From: Brugia malayi
Lineage: Eukaryota; Nematoda; Chromadorea; Rhabditida; Onchocercidae
NCBI RefSeq assembly: GCF_000002995.4
Contig: NW_025062336.1
Coordinates: 1 to 32,493, forward strand
Direction: 5' to 3'
DNA length: 32,493 nt
The stretch's first letter is position 1; the number at the start of each line of letters is the position of its first letter. A program made the position numbers and the translations under genes. The notes under the pieces were generated by a model, which worked only from the letters and a program-made list of their open reading frames with translations, was not told the DNA's origin and searched no databases. Positions 12,776 to 20,950 of this stretch are shown here, one piece after another.

Positions 12776-13425
12776 GTGTCCCCTATACATAAGTACAAAA
12801 AGAAAGCAGCAAAAAAAGTCAATGGATTATTTAAGCAATTGACTATTGACTCTTTTACTTCAGACTGTATTGTTCCCCTGATAAAACAGTTGCAGAAGCA
12901 ATTTCATTATTGAAAAATCTTTTGGTATTCCTGTGATTGATCAATGCAAGTTAGTCAGAGTTTTAATTAACAGAGATATAAGGTTTGTTGATGGTTAAAA
13001 AAATCAGAAAAAAGTATAAAAGTCCCCGAGGTAATGACGAAAGAGAAGTTAGTTACAATACGAAAGCGCTTCATGAGAATAGAATAGAAAAGCTTTTGGT
13101 CATAGATGAAAACACCTACTCTATAGATTTGATCACAGTTAAAGATATTAAGAAATACAATAGATACCCTAATTCATGTAATGATACTTAAGGGCGGCTC
13201 AGAGTTGCCGCTGCAGTTGGTACTGGTAAAAAGGATGGTATAGAAAGATGTGAAACTATGGTCAGAGAAGAGATTGACGTAATTAATGTTGATGCAGGTG
13301 TTGATGCAATGAAGATTAGAATAGAACCTAGATCAACATGCACAACAAGTAGTGGGTGTAGGTGTGTCACAATTTTCTGTAATTCAAAACGTTACAAAAA
13401 ACATGTAAAGCAAGAAAAGTAAGAT
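12776..13425 (+). pseudogene. guaB: IMP dehydrogenase remnant
   Basis: IMP dehydrogenase oxidises IMP to XMP, the first step to GMP. Blocks visible: KKVNGLFKQLTIDSF before the CBS domains (about 12806-12850); CBS-type segments including GIPVIDQCKLV, EALHENRIEKLLVIDEN-like residues and LITVKDIKKYNRYPN (about 12925-13175); RVAAAVGTGKKDGIERC, the strand at the start of the second barrel half (about 13200-13250); DVINVDAG; and a degraded active-site loop STCTTS with the catalytic Cys position (about 13330-13350). About 60 residues between DVINVDAG and the Cys loop are deleted. There are several frameshifts, and the N-terminal part and the flap region are absent. Confidence 0.85.
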
Positions 13426-13559
13426 TGACTATCAAATTTTAATTTAATTAAGTGTAAAAAATATTAAAAAAATACCAATTCATATTTAAAAAAATAGAAA
13501 ATTAGAAACTAATTTAATATTTTATATGCATAGTGCGGGAACTGGTCACATACATTGTC
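13426..13559 (-). repeat. Satellite fragment inside the Wolbachia island
   Basis: Short AT-rich stretch with the satellite landmarks ATCAAATTTTAATTTAATTAA, AATACCAATTCAT, and GCATAGTGCGGGAACTGG followed by TCACATACATTGT. It matches 9060-9165 in the inverted array. It separates guaB from ftsH remnants. Confidence 0.82.
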
Positions 13560-14060
13560 ATCACAGAAAAGTGAATTGGTAGATTACTTATCTTATCCAG
13601 TAGATTCCAACATTTATCTTTATTGGCTCGTTGCTGTTCCTTTTAAAAGAAACGCAAACAGGTTAACACAAAAAGAAGGTAACAGAACTATAAGCTTTGG
13701 CAAATCAAAAGCTACGCTCATGACTAGTGGAGAAAAGTGACATTTGATAATGTTGCTGGGATTGATGAAGCAGAAGAAGAGTTAGTAGAAATCGTTCACT
13801 TTCTAGAGCAGAGATAAGAATTTCAAGTGTTAGGCGGGGAAATACCGAAAGGATTTCGGTAGAAGTATGCTTGCTTGTGCAGTTGCAGGTGAAGCTAATG
13901 TGCCTTTTTTAGTATTTCTGAATCTGAAATGTTCGTTAACGTTGGTGTAAGTGTGTGTTCTGATGGATTTGATCAAAGGTAAGAAAAATAGGTGTGAAAT
14001 AGATGCGATGGGTAGATATCGTGATATTATTTGAAAAAGGTAAAAAAGAAAAAGCAAATT
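13560..14060 (+). pseudogene. ftsH: FtsH protease remnant
   Basis: FtsH is the membrane-anchored AAA+ zinc protease. The readable part starts in the second membrane segment (IYLYWLVAVPF, about 13605), followed by ISFGKSKATLMTSGEK, then VTFDNVAGIDEAEEELVEIV at the start of the AAA domain (about 13738-13797) and LGGEIPKG (about 13832). The Walker A loop is mostly deleted. AVAGEANVPF (about 13882), a damaged SEMFVNVGVS, and a Walker B-to-sensor stretch ending EIDAMGRYRD (about 13998-14028) follow. The rest of the ATPase and the whole HExxH protease domain are missing. At least three frameshifts. Confidence 0.87.
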
Positions 14061-14159
14061 AGGAGAGGTTTAAGTGTGGAGAATGACTTAAGTGTAAACA
14101 GATGGTTATTTTCTACAAACGGTGTTGAAGCTGGCCTTACTCTTAGCAAAACCGGCCTT
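14061..14159. other. Unassigned decayed sequence
   Basis: Short linker between the ftsH and tmk remnants. A plus-strand reading such as NGVEAGLTLSKTG is open but not recognised. Confidence 0.4.
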
Positions 14160-14734
14160 ATTGCAGTGACTTTGTTGACAATTTCAATATGAACTTGATT
14201 GTTATCTTTAGCTTCAATTTCATTTATAATACTATACCTATCAGGCTCCTTTATAGCTATTTCTTGAAATCCTTTTCGAACCTTAGACTAATGTTCATCT
14301 CTTCATATTTGTTTTTATGCTTTGCTCTGCTCAGCCCAATTTGAATATCAATATCTAGGATAAATGTGCTATCTGGATATTTAATTTTTACTAACTCGTG
14401 TAGGTCTCGCATTAGCTCTAGGTCAACACCAAGTCCGTATCCTTGATATAAAGTAATTGAATCGATAAACGGGTCACAAATACTCACTATCTTTCCTTTT
14501 TTTAGAGCTGGCAGTATTACTTTTTCAACATGCTCATATCTCATTGAAATGAGTAGCAAGAGTTCGGAGACGGGATCGATGCTGTCCTCTTACCTTTTGT
14601 GCAAAGTCAGTGCCGCTTGGTTCTCGAGTCAATACCATATTGTTTTCATCGTGAATTTGCTTAAAATAATTTGCAAGCAACTCAGACTGTACTGTTTTAC
14701 CAGAGCCGTCTATTGCTTCAAAAGTTATGAACAT
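14160..14734 (-). pseudogene. tmk: Thymidylate kinase remnant, nearly full length
   Basis: Thymidylate kinase phosphorylates dTMP to dTDP. The start is the ATG at 14734 (MFITFEAIDGSGKT, with the P-loop), then LTREPSGTDFAQKV. A frameshift near 14570 moves the frame to DPVSELLLLISMRYEHVEKV, VILPALKKGKIV, then CDPFIDSITLYQGYGLGVDL and STFILDIDIQIGLSRAKHKN. A second frameshift near 14260 leads to GFQEIAIKEPDRYSI and VHIEIVNKVTA. The family DR(Y/F) motif reads D-P-F, so the Arg is lost. Length and order match a complete gene, making this the best preserved Wolbachia relic here. Confidence 0.88.
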
Positions 14735-14829
14735 AAGTTTTAATTGTAATACCAAAAAAGGAGACGCAAATATTATACATAAGAACTGTTTGACATTTAA
14801 GTAAAATCACAAATTATAAGTTGTAATAT
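14735..14829. other. AT-rich spacer between tmk and redoxin remnants
   Basis: Likely the former divergent intergenic region; no motif could be supported. Confidence 0.4.
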
Positions 14830-15385
14830 TCCCTAAGCTACGGTTACTCGAATAGTCCTAAGGTAGATTCTGACTTCACTGCAAAGAATTTCACTCTTCT
14901 GGGGTGGACAACAAATACTATACATTAAGTGATTGTTGTGGAAAAAATGGTTTTATTGTAAGCTTTATATGCAACCACTGTCCTTACGCACAATCAGTTA
15001 TTAGTAACTCGGTAAGTGATATTGATTTGTTAAAAAAGGATTATCAGGTGAATACAATAATACAATAATGCCAAATGATGTAAATGAATACCCAGAAGAT
15101 TCCTTTGAAAATATGATTAATTTTGCCGAGGAAAATAAGTTTACATTTCCATATCTGATTAACAGTAAACAGGAAGTAGCTAAAGAGTATGGTGCTGTTT
15201 ATACTCCTGACTTTTTTGGCTTTAATGCTAATTTAAATCTCTGTTTTAACGATGCAAAAAAAGGAAAATCCAGAACTATGAGATAGGGAGTAGTAATTTA
15301 TTTCAAGCTATAAAATCTACTGCAGAAACTGGTAAATCTCCCATTAACCAGAAATCAAGTATTGGTTGCTCAATTAAATGGTCTC
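14830..15385 (+). pseudogene. Thioredoxin-fold redoxin remnant
   Basis: Resembles the AhpC/TSA-redoxin group of thioredoxin-like proteins. Blocks: DSDFTAKNFTLLG (about 14864), YTLSDCCGKNGFIVSFICN (about 14925), then HCPYAQ, giving the CxxC pair in CNHCPYAQ, then SDIDLLKKDYQV. A frameshift near 15060 leads to MPNDVNEYPEDSFENM, FAEENKFTFPYLI, QEVAKEYGAVYTPDFFGFNA (about 15170-15230), and after further damage LFQAIKSTAETGKSPINQ (about 15300-15350) and SIGCSIKWS. Near full length with about three frameshifts. The substrate is unknown. Confidence 0.8.
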
Positions 15386-15494
15386 ATTCTACATTCTACA
15401 GGTTAATATATATGCCGATTTTACTATATTAAAAAATTTTTGATAAATTTTGTATCGTAATATATAATATTAAAGTTTTAAAGGTTATTGTATC
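15386..15494. other. AT-rich leader before the first Rpn copy
   Basis: No gene. It is very AT-rich just upstream of the ATG at 15495. A similar AT-rich leader precedes the second copy at 19063. Confidence 0.4.
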
Positions 15495-16460
15495 ATGGCT
15501 TTATCAAAATTTCCTGATCTGAAATTTGACCTAATATTTAAGAAAATCTTTGGCACTGAAAAGAATAAGAAGATTCTTATTCGCTTTCTCAATGATATTT
15601 TAGGATTCACTGAAATAAATGCTATACAAGCGGTAGAATTCTTAAGCGCTATAATCGATCCTGAAATTACCTCTGACAAACAAAGCATAGTTGATGTTTT
15701 CGCAAGGATGCCACTGGAACCAGGTGTATAATTGAAGTGTAGCTCGCTATAAACAAAGACTTTAAGAAACGTGTTCAACTTTGTGCTGCTAAGGCTTACT
15801 AAGGCAATTAGATAAATCGGTTAAGGCTTGCTCAATTAGACATTGATTTAAAGAAAGTTTTCTTTATTGTAATTTCCAATTGTAACTTACTCTCTAAAAA
15901 GGTTGATTGTGTATCTACTAATAATATACATGATACAAAAACCAATGGCTATTACTTGAAAGATTTTCAATTTATTTTTATTGAACTACCTAAATTGTCT
16001 AGGAGTAAAGTAGAGCAATTAATAAATATAGTAGAGCATTGACGCTTCTTTTTTAAGAATGCAGAGGATACCACTGAAACAGATGTAAAAGCTAGCATAC
16101 GATGGGTTAGATGAGTTCCGTTGGAATGAAGAAGATAAAATAGCGTATGAAGAAAGAGGAATCTAATGAATTTACAGAAAAACAAAGCCATCCTTGAATA
16201 CAGCTACTAAAAAAGATAGAGGAGAATGTGTCAAAACTAGCAAAGAGAGAGGCATCAAAGTTGGAGCATAGAAGGGTAGAGTGAAGAAAGCTAAAATAGC
16301 AGTACCGAAAAATTCACTTAAGGCAGGTATGTCTATAAGTCTTCCAACGTTGAAAAGAGAAATAATAAAATCAAAAGAACTAAACCTAGTAGAAAAAATA
16401 AAAATAGAACAAATAATTATGAAATCAATAACTTCAGATGCTAGCAAGAATAGTAATGAA
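15495..16460 (+). pseudogene. Rpn / PD-(D/E)XK transposase remnant, copy 1
   Basis: Member of the Rpn family of recombination-promoting nucleases (PD-(D/E)XK nuclease family transposase), common in Wolbachia. Begins ATG at 15495: MALSKFPDLKFDLIFKKIFG, then ILIRFLNDILGFTEINA and the nuclease block SDKQSIVDVFARM up to a stop at about 15729. In other frames follow KVFFIVISNCNLL, YYLKDFQFIFIELPKL (about 15950-15995), FFFKNAEDTTETD and LMNLQKNKAIL (about 16165-16195). A lysine-rich tail runs to about 16460. At least five frameshifts or stops. The family's usual length is about 290-320 residues, so the relic is close to full length. Confidence 0.85.
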
Positions 16461-16467
16461 AATCATT

Positions 16468-16620
16468 CTAATGCAGAAACAAATGAATACTACCGGAATT
16501 ATTTACCACACCAGGAAGAAGTCTAACGCACACATCAACAACTACCATCGCTGCTGGTTCACCTCCTGAAACAGTATGAGGAGTATACTCACCCATACCC
16601 TCAAATCGACCACATGATGT
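16468..16620 (-). pseudogene. trmD: tRNA (guanine-N1)-methyltransferase fragment
   Basis: TrmD methylates G37 of tRNAs. The minus-strand reading contains the knot motif CGRFEG (about 16618-16605), then [26 protein letters not shown] and VVNNSGSI. Compared with the family, about 10-15 residues between CGRFEG and SGGE are missing (the family has EGID-R and GDYVLSGGE). N- and C-terminal parts are absent. It abuts the valS remnant on the same strand and the end of Rpn copy 1 on the other. Confidence 0.83.
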
Positions 16621-17400
16621 CGTTACATGAGGAAATCCTACCAACAATAAACTTCCCATTATCAGTTATAAGTCCTCTTGTGCGTTTTCACTCCATTCTA
16701 TCATTTCAGCATTGCGGACTGTCTGTAAATCATTCTGCGCCGACTGATTCAACTTATCCTCTTTTACATTTGCTTTTATTTTCCTCACGTGGTTTAATAT
16801 CTATCTACATGAATATCTCCCATTTCTTCAGAATGCTTATCACAGATAAGCTCCTCCTTCCTTATTCGGCCAATTCGACTGTGCACAGAATTACAGCTAT
16901 AGTTGGTGATATATTTGTTCAGTAATGTATGGCAGAGAAGGTGCAAAGCAAATAACCGCAAAGTAGTATTCAACACATATGTCAAACTTTGCCTCGCTGC
17001 TTACTTTATCTCCATATTCACTTGTTGTTTGTTGCTAATTCCAAGTGATTGTCACAAAAGTCTTTCCAAAAAAATCCTTCTACTGCACCCAAAGCTTCAC
17101 AGTATTCAAATTGTAATAAGTTATTCGTTGCTATAACTTTATATAGTTTAGACAGTATCTATTGATCCATGTCTCAGCTGGATACCTTTCCATGAATTAG
17201 AAATAAACTTGCTGGCATTGAAAAGTTTTGTAACGAGGCACTTGCCAATTTTGATATGTTTTCAGAGTTGACTGTATAAACTCCAAGCTTTCAGTCTGCT
17301 GTCCAATAACACACTACATCTGCACCGTATGTATCAAGTATCGATTTTGGAGTTATTATATTACCTTTGATTCACTCCTTCCTCTGCACAATCATCATTC
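16615..17400 (-). pseudogene. valS: Valyl-tRNA synthetase remnant, C-terminal half
   Basis: Reading from 17400 downward: a wrecked KMSKS region, GNIITPKSILDTYGADVVCY (about 17370-17310), KLGVYTVNSENISK, a stretch matching ALGAVEGFFWKDFCD in shifted frames (about 17090-17045), SSEAKFDICVEYYFAV (about 17000-16950), then LPYITEQIYHQL, EELICDKHSEEMGDI (about 16865-16815), NHVRKIKANVKED and NDLQTVRNAEMIEWSENAQED. This covers the end of the catalytic core and the anticodon-binding domain. The HIGH-motif half is absent. Many frameshifts. The enzyme charges tRNA-Val; this copy cannot. Confidence 0.85.
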
Positions 17401-17823
17401 AAGCAACCCTCAAAGAAAGTTCCTTTCTCCTTTTCTGGAATATTGAAATAATTTGGATATTTCAGAAAAAGACAAAAAATTGCTTATTTTCTCCATATTC
17501 AATAAACACAGCTTGCAAAAAAGACTGTACACGTTTTGCACAAGCAATATTCAGCTGGGTAGAGCGTTGCCCTTCAGAGGTAGGAGATGTCGGCAAGGGT
17601 GCAGCAGGAGAGTCATCGATGGAGGAGCATGTGGCAGGGATGGGTAATGGCACTGCAACAGGCGCAGCGCTCGGTAATTGCAAGAGCAGCAAGAGAGGCA
17701 AGAGCTGGAGCGTCAAAGAGTGATGCAAGCTCACTTAGCTTATTCTGGGCAAAACATGCACAATTGCGCACTTTCTTCCCAAGTGACGTCATGACAATAA
17801 GTAGGTAGCATTGGTATTATTGA
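17401..17823. other. Unidentified decayed sequence, Ala/Pro-rich frames
   Basis: Joins the valS remnant at about 17400 but does not fit ValRS upstream of KMSKS, so there is a junction here. The minus frame 17734-17462 gives a Pro/Ala-rich stretch followed by RSTQLNIACAKRVQSFLQAV. The plus frame 17587-17808 gives an Arg/Ala/Gln-rich helix-like reading. Neither is recognised. A tRNA-like string near 17549-17590 is discussed under rejected items. Confidence 0.4.
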
Positions 17824-18150
17824 TTACAGTAGCAGCAGCCCAGAGGTACCAGTAACAGTGCTGAGCTGAGATGACATCTTGAACACTTGTATTCTCAAAG
17901 AAACTTGGTTGCAAATCAGTAATATTACCATATAAGTCACATCTATTTTTGCAATAACTTTCTCACTGCCAATCCCAATGAAATACAATCTAATAAATGC
18001 ACTGAGAGAAATGGCTAAAACTATGAATATAGTAACTAATAGCTTAGCGGTGAAGTTGTGCTCTGCACCATAATGGATTATGTTACTCAAGCCTCTGCCA
18101 ACAAGGAGAATCGTTAAAGCTGAAGATATAAGTGATGAAATAATGCAGAT
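17824..18150 (-). pseudogene. Unidentified membrane-protein remnant
   Basis: An open minus-strand frame with two clear hydrophobic segments: SSALTILLVGRGL upstream of the first Met, and LLVTIFIVLAISLSAFIRLY (about 18045-17985). DVTYMVILLICNQVS follows, then the tail ending TGTSGLLLL at 17824. It looks like a fragment of a bacterial inner-membrane protein, probably Wolbachia given its place, but no family is recognised and both ends are cut. Confidence 0.4.
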
Positions 18151-19062
18151 TAGGTTTTATGTAATGAAATAATTGCCTGGTATTAGATCGCATCTTATTT
18201 TGAAGTTTCTAAAGTTAAGTTATGGATTTTGACTTCAGGAGAAAGAGGAAAGGCATAGTATAAAGGAACTAGTCTATAGCGTGTCTTTTAAAAGAATTAC
18301 GCTCACGAAGATTTAATATGATAGTCTGATTTCTACTAAGGACAGCATTATGCCAAGTGCAATGCTCGAAGATAAAAAAGAGGAGCCGCCGTAGCTAAGC
18401 AGTGGCAAAGTTATGCTAAGTGGTTAGAACAATGTTCTACGTTACCCCTATGTTTATGAGATATCCAAAATTAGCAGCAGATTAAAGGCAAAAGAACTCC
18501 ATATAGAAATTGTTCACTCTCTAATCCTGTAAATTGCCGCTGCGTTTCGATTTGTAGAGGTAAAAATCTGAAATCTAGGTAAGATTTATAAAGGCATGAG
18601 GTGTAAATAATGCAAAAGGTAAAAAATACGAAGCCATCCCTGTTATACGCTTAATCTGTACAGATTGAGAATAAATAAACAACTTCAATCTCATGATAAA
18701 GGATTGGCAAGGTTTATCAAGTTGTACAGCTTTTAGTCGTAACACAGCTTGATATTATACATTAAGGTAGCAAAGCATCAGAAGAAATGCTGTTTTTATA
18801 CTGTGCAAGAGAGGACAGTAGAAAATTGGCATCTACTGGGGGGCAATTTTGTAAGAGAGTTTCTAAGATCTATAGAGCTATAAAATGGTAATGTAAGGCT
18901 GTTAAATGCGTCTCAAGCCAATTATCTATACTTTTTTCGAAATTTCGATGAATTATATTTTGCATCTACACTTTAAATGTTATAAGGAAGCTTAAAATTA
19001 TAAGTTAAAAAATATAGTTGAATATTTGCAAAAAATAGTGTATTACTATTAAGTTAATTTCT
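18151..19062. other. Unidentified decayed sequence
   Basis: About 900 bp without a long frame. One plus-strand reading near 18485-18585 is Cys/Asn-rich (KRTPYRNCSLSNPVNCRC) and faintly resembles small Cys-rich HGG-type phage/bacterial proteins, but this is not strong enough to name. The rest is presumably Wolbachia sequence decayed beyond recognition. AT-rich from about 18930 to the Rpn copy. Confidence 0.4.
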
Positions 19063-19905
19063 TATGGCTTTTTCTAAATTCCTTACCAAAACTGGACCTG
19101 ACTTTCAAAAAGATCTTTGGCACGAAAGAAGTAAGAATATTCTTACCCATTTTTGAGCGAAGTTTTAGGGTATACTGAATTTAATACTATGCAAAAAATA
19201 GAATTCATCAGCGTCATTATGAATTCTGAATTTGCTTCTGAGAAACAAAGCATGGTTGATGTTCTCTCAACGATTCTGTTGGTAATAAGTTTGTGGTTGA
19301 AATGGAGCTTACTCGTGACAAGGACTTTGAAAAATGTGCTCAGTATTACACTGCCAAAGCTTCTCAAGGCTATCTGGTGGATTTACAAAAGATTTTCTTT
19401 ATTATAATATCAAACTGCACTTTATTTCCCGATGAGTGAGTCAATTATATATCTAGCTATACCATAAGAGACGATGAAACTAGTGAGCATGATTTACAAG
19501 ATTTTCAATTCGTGTTCATTGAACTATCTAAATTTCCTAAAAGTAAAGTAGACTAATTAACAAGCATAGTAGAACGCTGGTGTTTCTTTCTTTAAGTATG
19601 CAGAAGAAATAACAGATAAAAACTCAAAAAAGATAGCAGGAGAAGTATTAATCATAAATTAAGCATATGATGAGTTAAACAAGTTTCATTGGGATGAAAA
19701 GTACCTAACAGCGTATGAAGAAAGAATAATGAATCTGTACAGAGAGGAAGCTATCCTTGAAAAGAAACTTGCAAGGTATGGAAGAAGGAAAAATTGAAGT
19801 GGCAAAGACAAAGGCTGGCTGATAGTGTTGACACCAATACTATTGTCAAGTTTACTGGTCTTTCCATCAGTGAAAATGAAAATATTGCAGGATTAGAAGA
19901 CGCTC
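19063..19905 (+). pseudogene. Rpn / PD-(D/E)XK transposase remnant, copy 2
   Basis: A second member of the same family as 15495-16460, same strand. Begins ATG at 19063 (MAFSKFLTKTGPDFQKDLW), then EVLGYTEFNTMQKIEFISVI, SEFASEKQSMVDVLS (about 19223-19270), and in other frames KFVVEMELTRDKDFEKCA, AYYTAKASQGYLVDLQK-like residues, DLQDFQFVFIELSKF (about 19492-19535), AYDELNKFHWDEKYL, AYEERIMNLYREEAIL (about 19712-19760) and a C-terminal VDTNTIVKFTGLSISENE (about 19828-19880). Several frameshifts and stops. It differs from copy 1 at many residues, so this is an old duplication or two donor loci, not a recent copy. Confidence 0.85.
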
Positions 19906-19974
19906 ATCAGTTAACCCAACGCGGGACGCGGACAGAATGACAGAATGCTATCAAGTGTACGGTTATACAAGGAA

Positions 19975-20257
19975 CCTAATAATAATTGGTAGAGTCCCTC
20001 AGTTTTTCAAAAAAAATTGTTTTGAGAAAAAAACAAAAAAGCGCACTCAATTTCTGATACCCCGTCATAAACTTCAGGTATGTGGTTGCAAAACTGAAAT
20101 ATTTTAGCACCATTTTCAATTTCTCCACCTTTTGAATTATAGGCTCTAGAGTACAATCGTCTAACCCTTAAAGGAAATAGCTTGAGCACACATCGGACAT
20201 GTCTCTAATGTTACGTGCGCACATATCTCTAATGTTACGTGCGCACATGTGTCTAAC
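19975..20257 (-). pseudogene. tadA: tRNA adenosine deaminase, C-terminal piece
   Basis: TadA deaminates A34 to inosine in tRNA-Arg. Reading from 20257 downward: two and a half copies of an eight-codon unit CAHVTLE(T/I), running into the zinc motif CPMCAQAISF (about 20200-20170). After a frameshift come RVRRLYSRAYNSKGGEIENG (about 20165-20105), AKIFQFCNHIPEVYDGV and ECAFLF, ending near 19975. The family has a single T-L-E-P-C-x-M-C-A; here the Pro is Thr and the segment is repeated. The N-terminal piece lies at 20725-20890, separated by a 460-bp insertion. Confidence 0.82.
20197..20257. repeat. 24-bp tandem minirepeat, 2.5 units
   Basis: Units at 20197-20220 and 20221-20244 (differing by one base, ACATGTCTC versus ACATATCTC) plus a partial third to 20257. 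The period is eight codons and the unit is the coding sequence for the zinc-motif region of tadA. Confidence 0.92.
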
Positions 20258-20724
20258 AAAAAAAATTGTTGTGGATGAAAGAAGAATAAATCGCCGACAA
20301 AGCGGTGCAAAAATCAACGGGGTGAGGAAAGGAAAAACAAATAAAAAACCGTGAAAAGAAAAGCGTCATTGGAAATAGCTATCAATTATTATTATGTGTA
20401 CAAACAGTACAATAGTGACGCAGAAAGAAATCAGCACTTTTAAAACACCATAAGTTTTCTGATAACTCAAAGCCAAATTCTTCTCCTAAACGGCTGGATT
20501 AATGGCGAATTGTCTGTGGGGAACCAGCGCTTGGTGCACCGTAACCACGACTGCATAGCCAGCACGGCGTCCAAAGCCAGGCGCACGACCACGCAGGACC
20601 CCAAGACGACGTGCTGGGTCAATACGGCGCCAGACGTACTTCCTCAACTCATTGAAACGCTTTTCTATTTCCTGTTCTTCATATGGGCCATGTGTGCACA
20701 TGTCAGTTAGCACTACAGTCTACT
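20258..20724. other. Insertion splitting tadA, with GC-rich core
   Basis: About 460 bp lying between the codon for KLYV of tadA (20725) and the VTLE(T)C part. The core 20490-20640 is clearly richer in G+C than anything nearby and has an open minus frame (20713-20486) with KRFNELRKYVWRRIDPARRL, then GVLRGRAPGFGRRAGYAVV. It is not recognised; it could be a host exon fragment or a foreign piece. GTGCGCACATGT (20241-20252) and GTGTGCACATGT (about 20692-20703) near the two edges are possible remains of a target duplication. Confidence 0.5.
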
Positions 20725-20890
20725 GATGATTCACATACAATTTGCATTCTGTCTCATCACTAATATCTTTCTGTGCATGTGCAGTTGGATTGTTGGATAT
20801 ATTATGTGCGAAAGAAATGATGGTATTGTCTCTACTAACTAGCAGTGCTCCTGGGGGAATCTCATCAAGCTTAGCTTACTTAACAGCAAA
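20725..20890 (-). pseudogene. tadA: tRNA adenosine deaminase, N-terminal piece
   Basis: Reading downward: LDEIPPGALLVSRDNTIIS (about 20870-20815), FAHNISNNPTAHAQKDIS (about 20812-20760) and DETECKLYV. The family catalytic triplet HAE (zinc ligand His plus proton-shuttling Glu) reads H-A-Q, so the Glu is lost. The far N-terminus merges into the perfect palindrome at 20888-20950. The remainder of the gene continues at 20257-19975 beyond the insertion. Confidence 0.8.
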
Positions 20891-20950
20891 GGAAAGTGTT
20901 TAAGTGTCATATATTGACACATATATATTGACACTTAAACACTTTCCTTT
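20888..20950. repeat. Perfect 22-bp inverted repeat (hairpin)
   Basis: Arms 20888-20909 and 20929-20950 are exact reverse complements (AAAGGAAAGTGTTTAAGTGT plus CA on the left). The loop is 19 nt of TATATTGACACATATATAT. It lies at the N-terminal edge of the tadA remnant. No T-run follows that would make it a convincing bacterial terminator. Confidence 0.9.

Noticed and set aside
12689..12913. 74-codon open frame running from the SINE into guaB
   Set aside because: A chance fusion frame across the SINE/guaB border; only the part after about 12776 matches IMP dehydrogenase.
16614..17136. Plus-strand open frames over the valS relic
   Set aside because: They are antisense shadows of the minus-strand ValRS blocks, which align in order with the family.
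17549..17590. tRNA-like string CAGCTGGGTAGAGCGTTGCC with a possible seven-base anticodon loop
   Set aside because: The D-stem partner upstream is wrong, the acceptor does not pair and no T arm follows. At best it is a tRNA scrap, so it was not called as a gene.
20888..20950. Rho-independent terminator
   Set aside because: There is no U-run after the right arm, the 19-nt loop is AT-rich, and it lies at the start, not the end, of the tadA relic.
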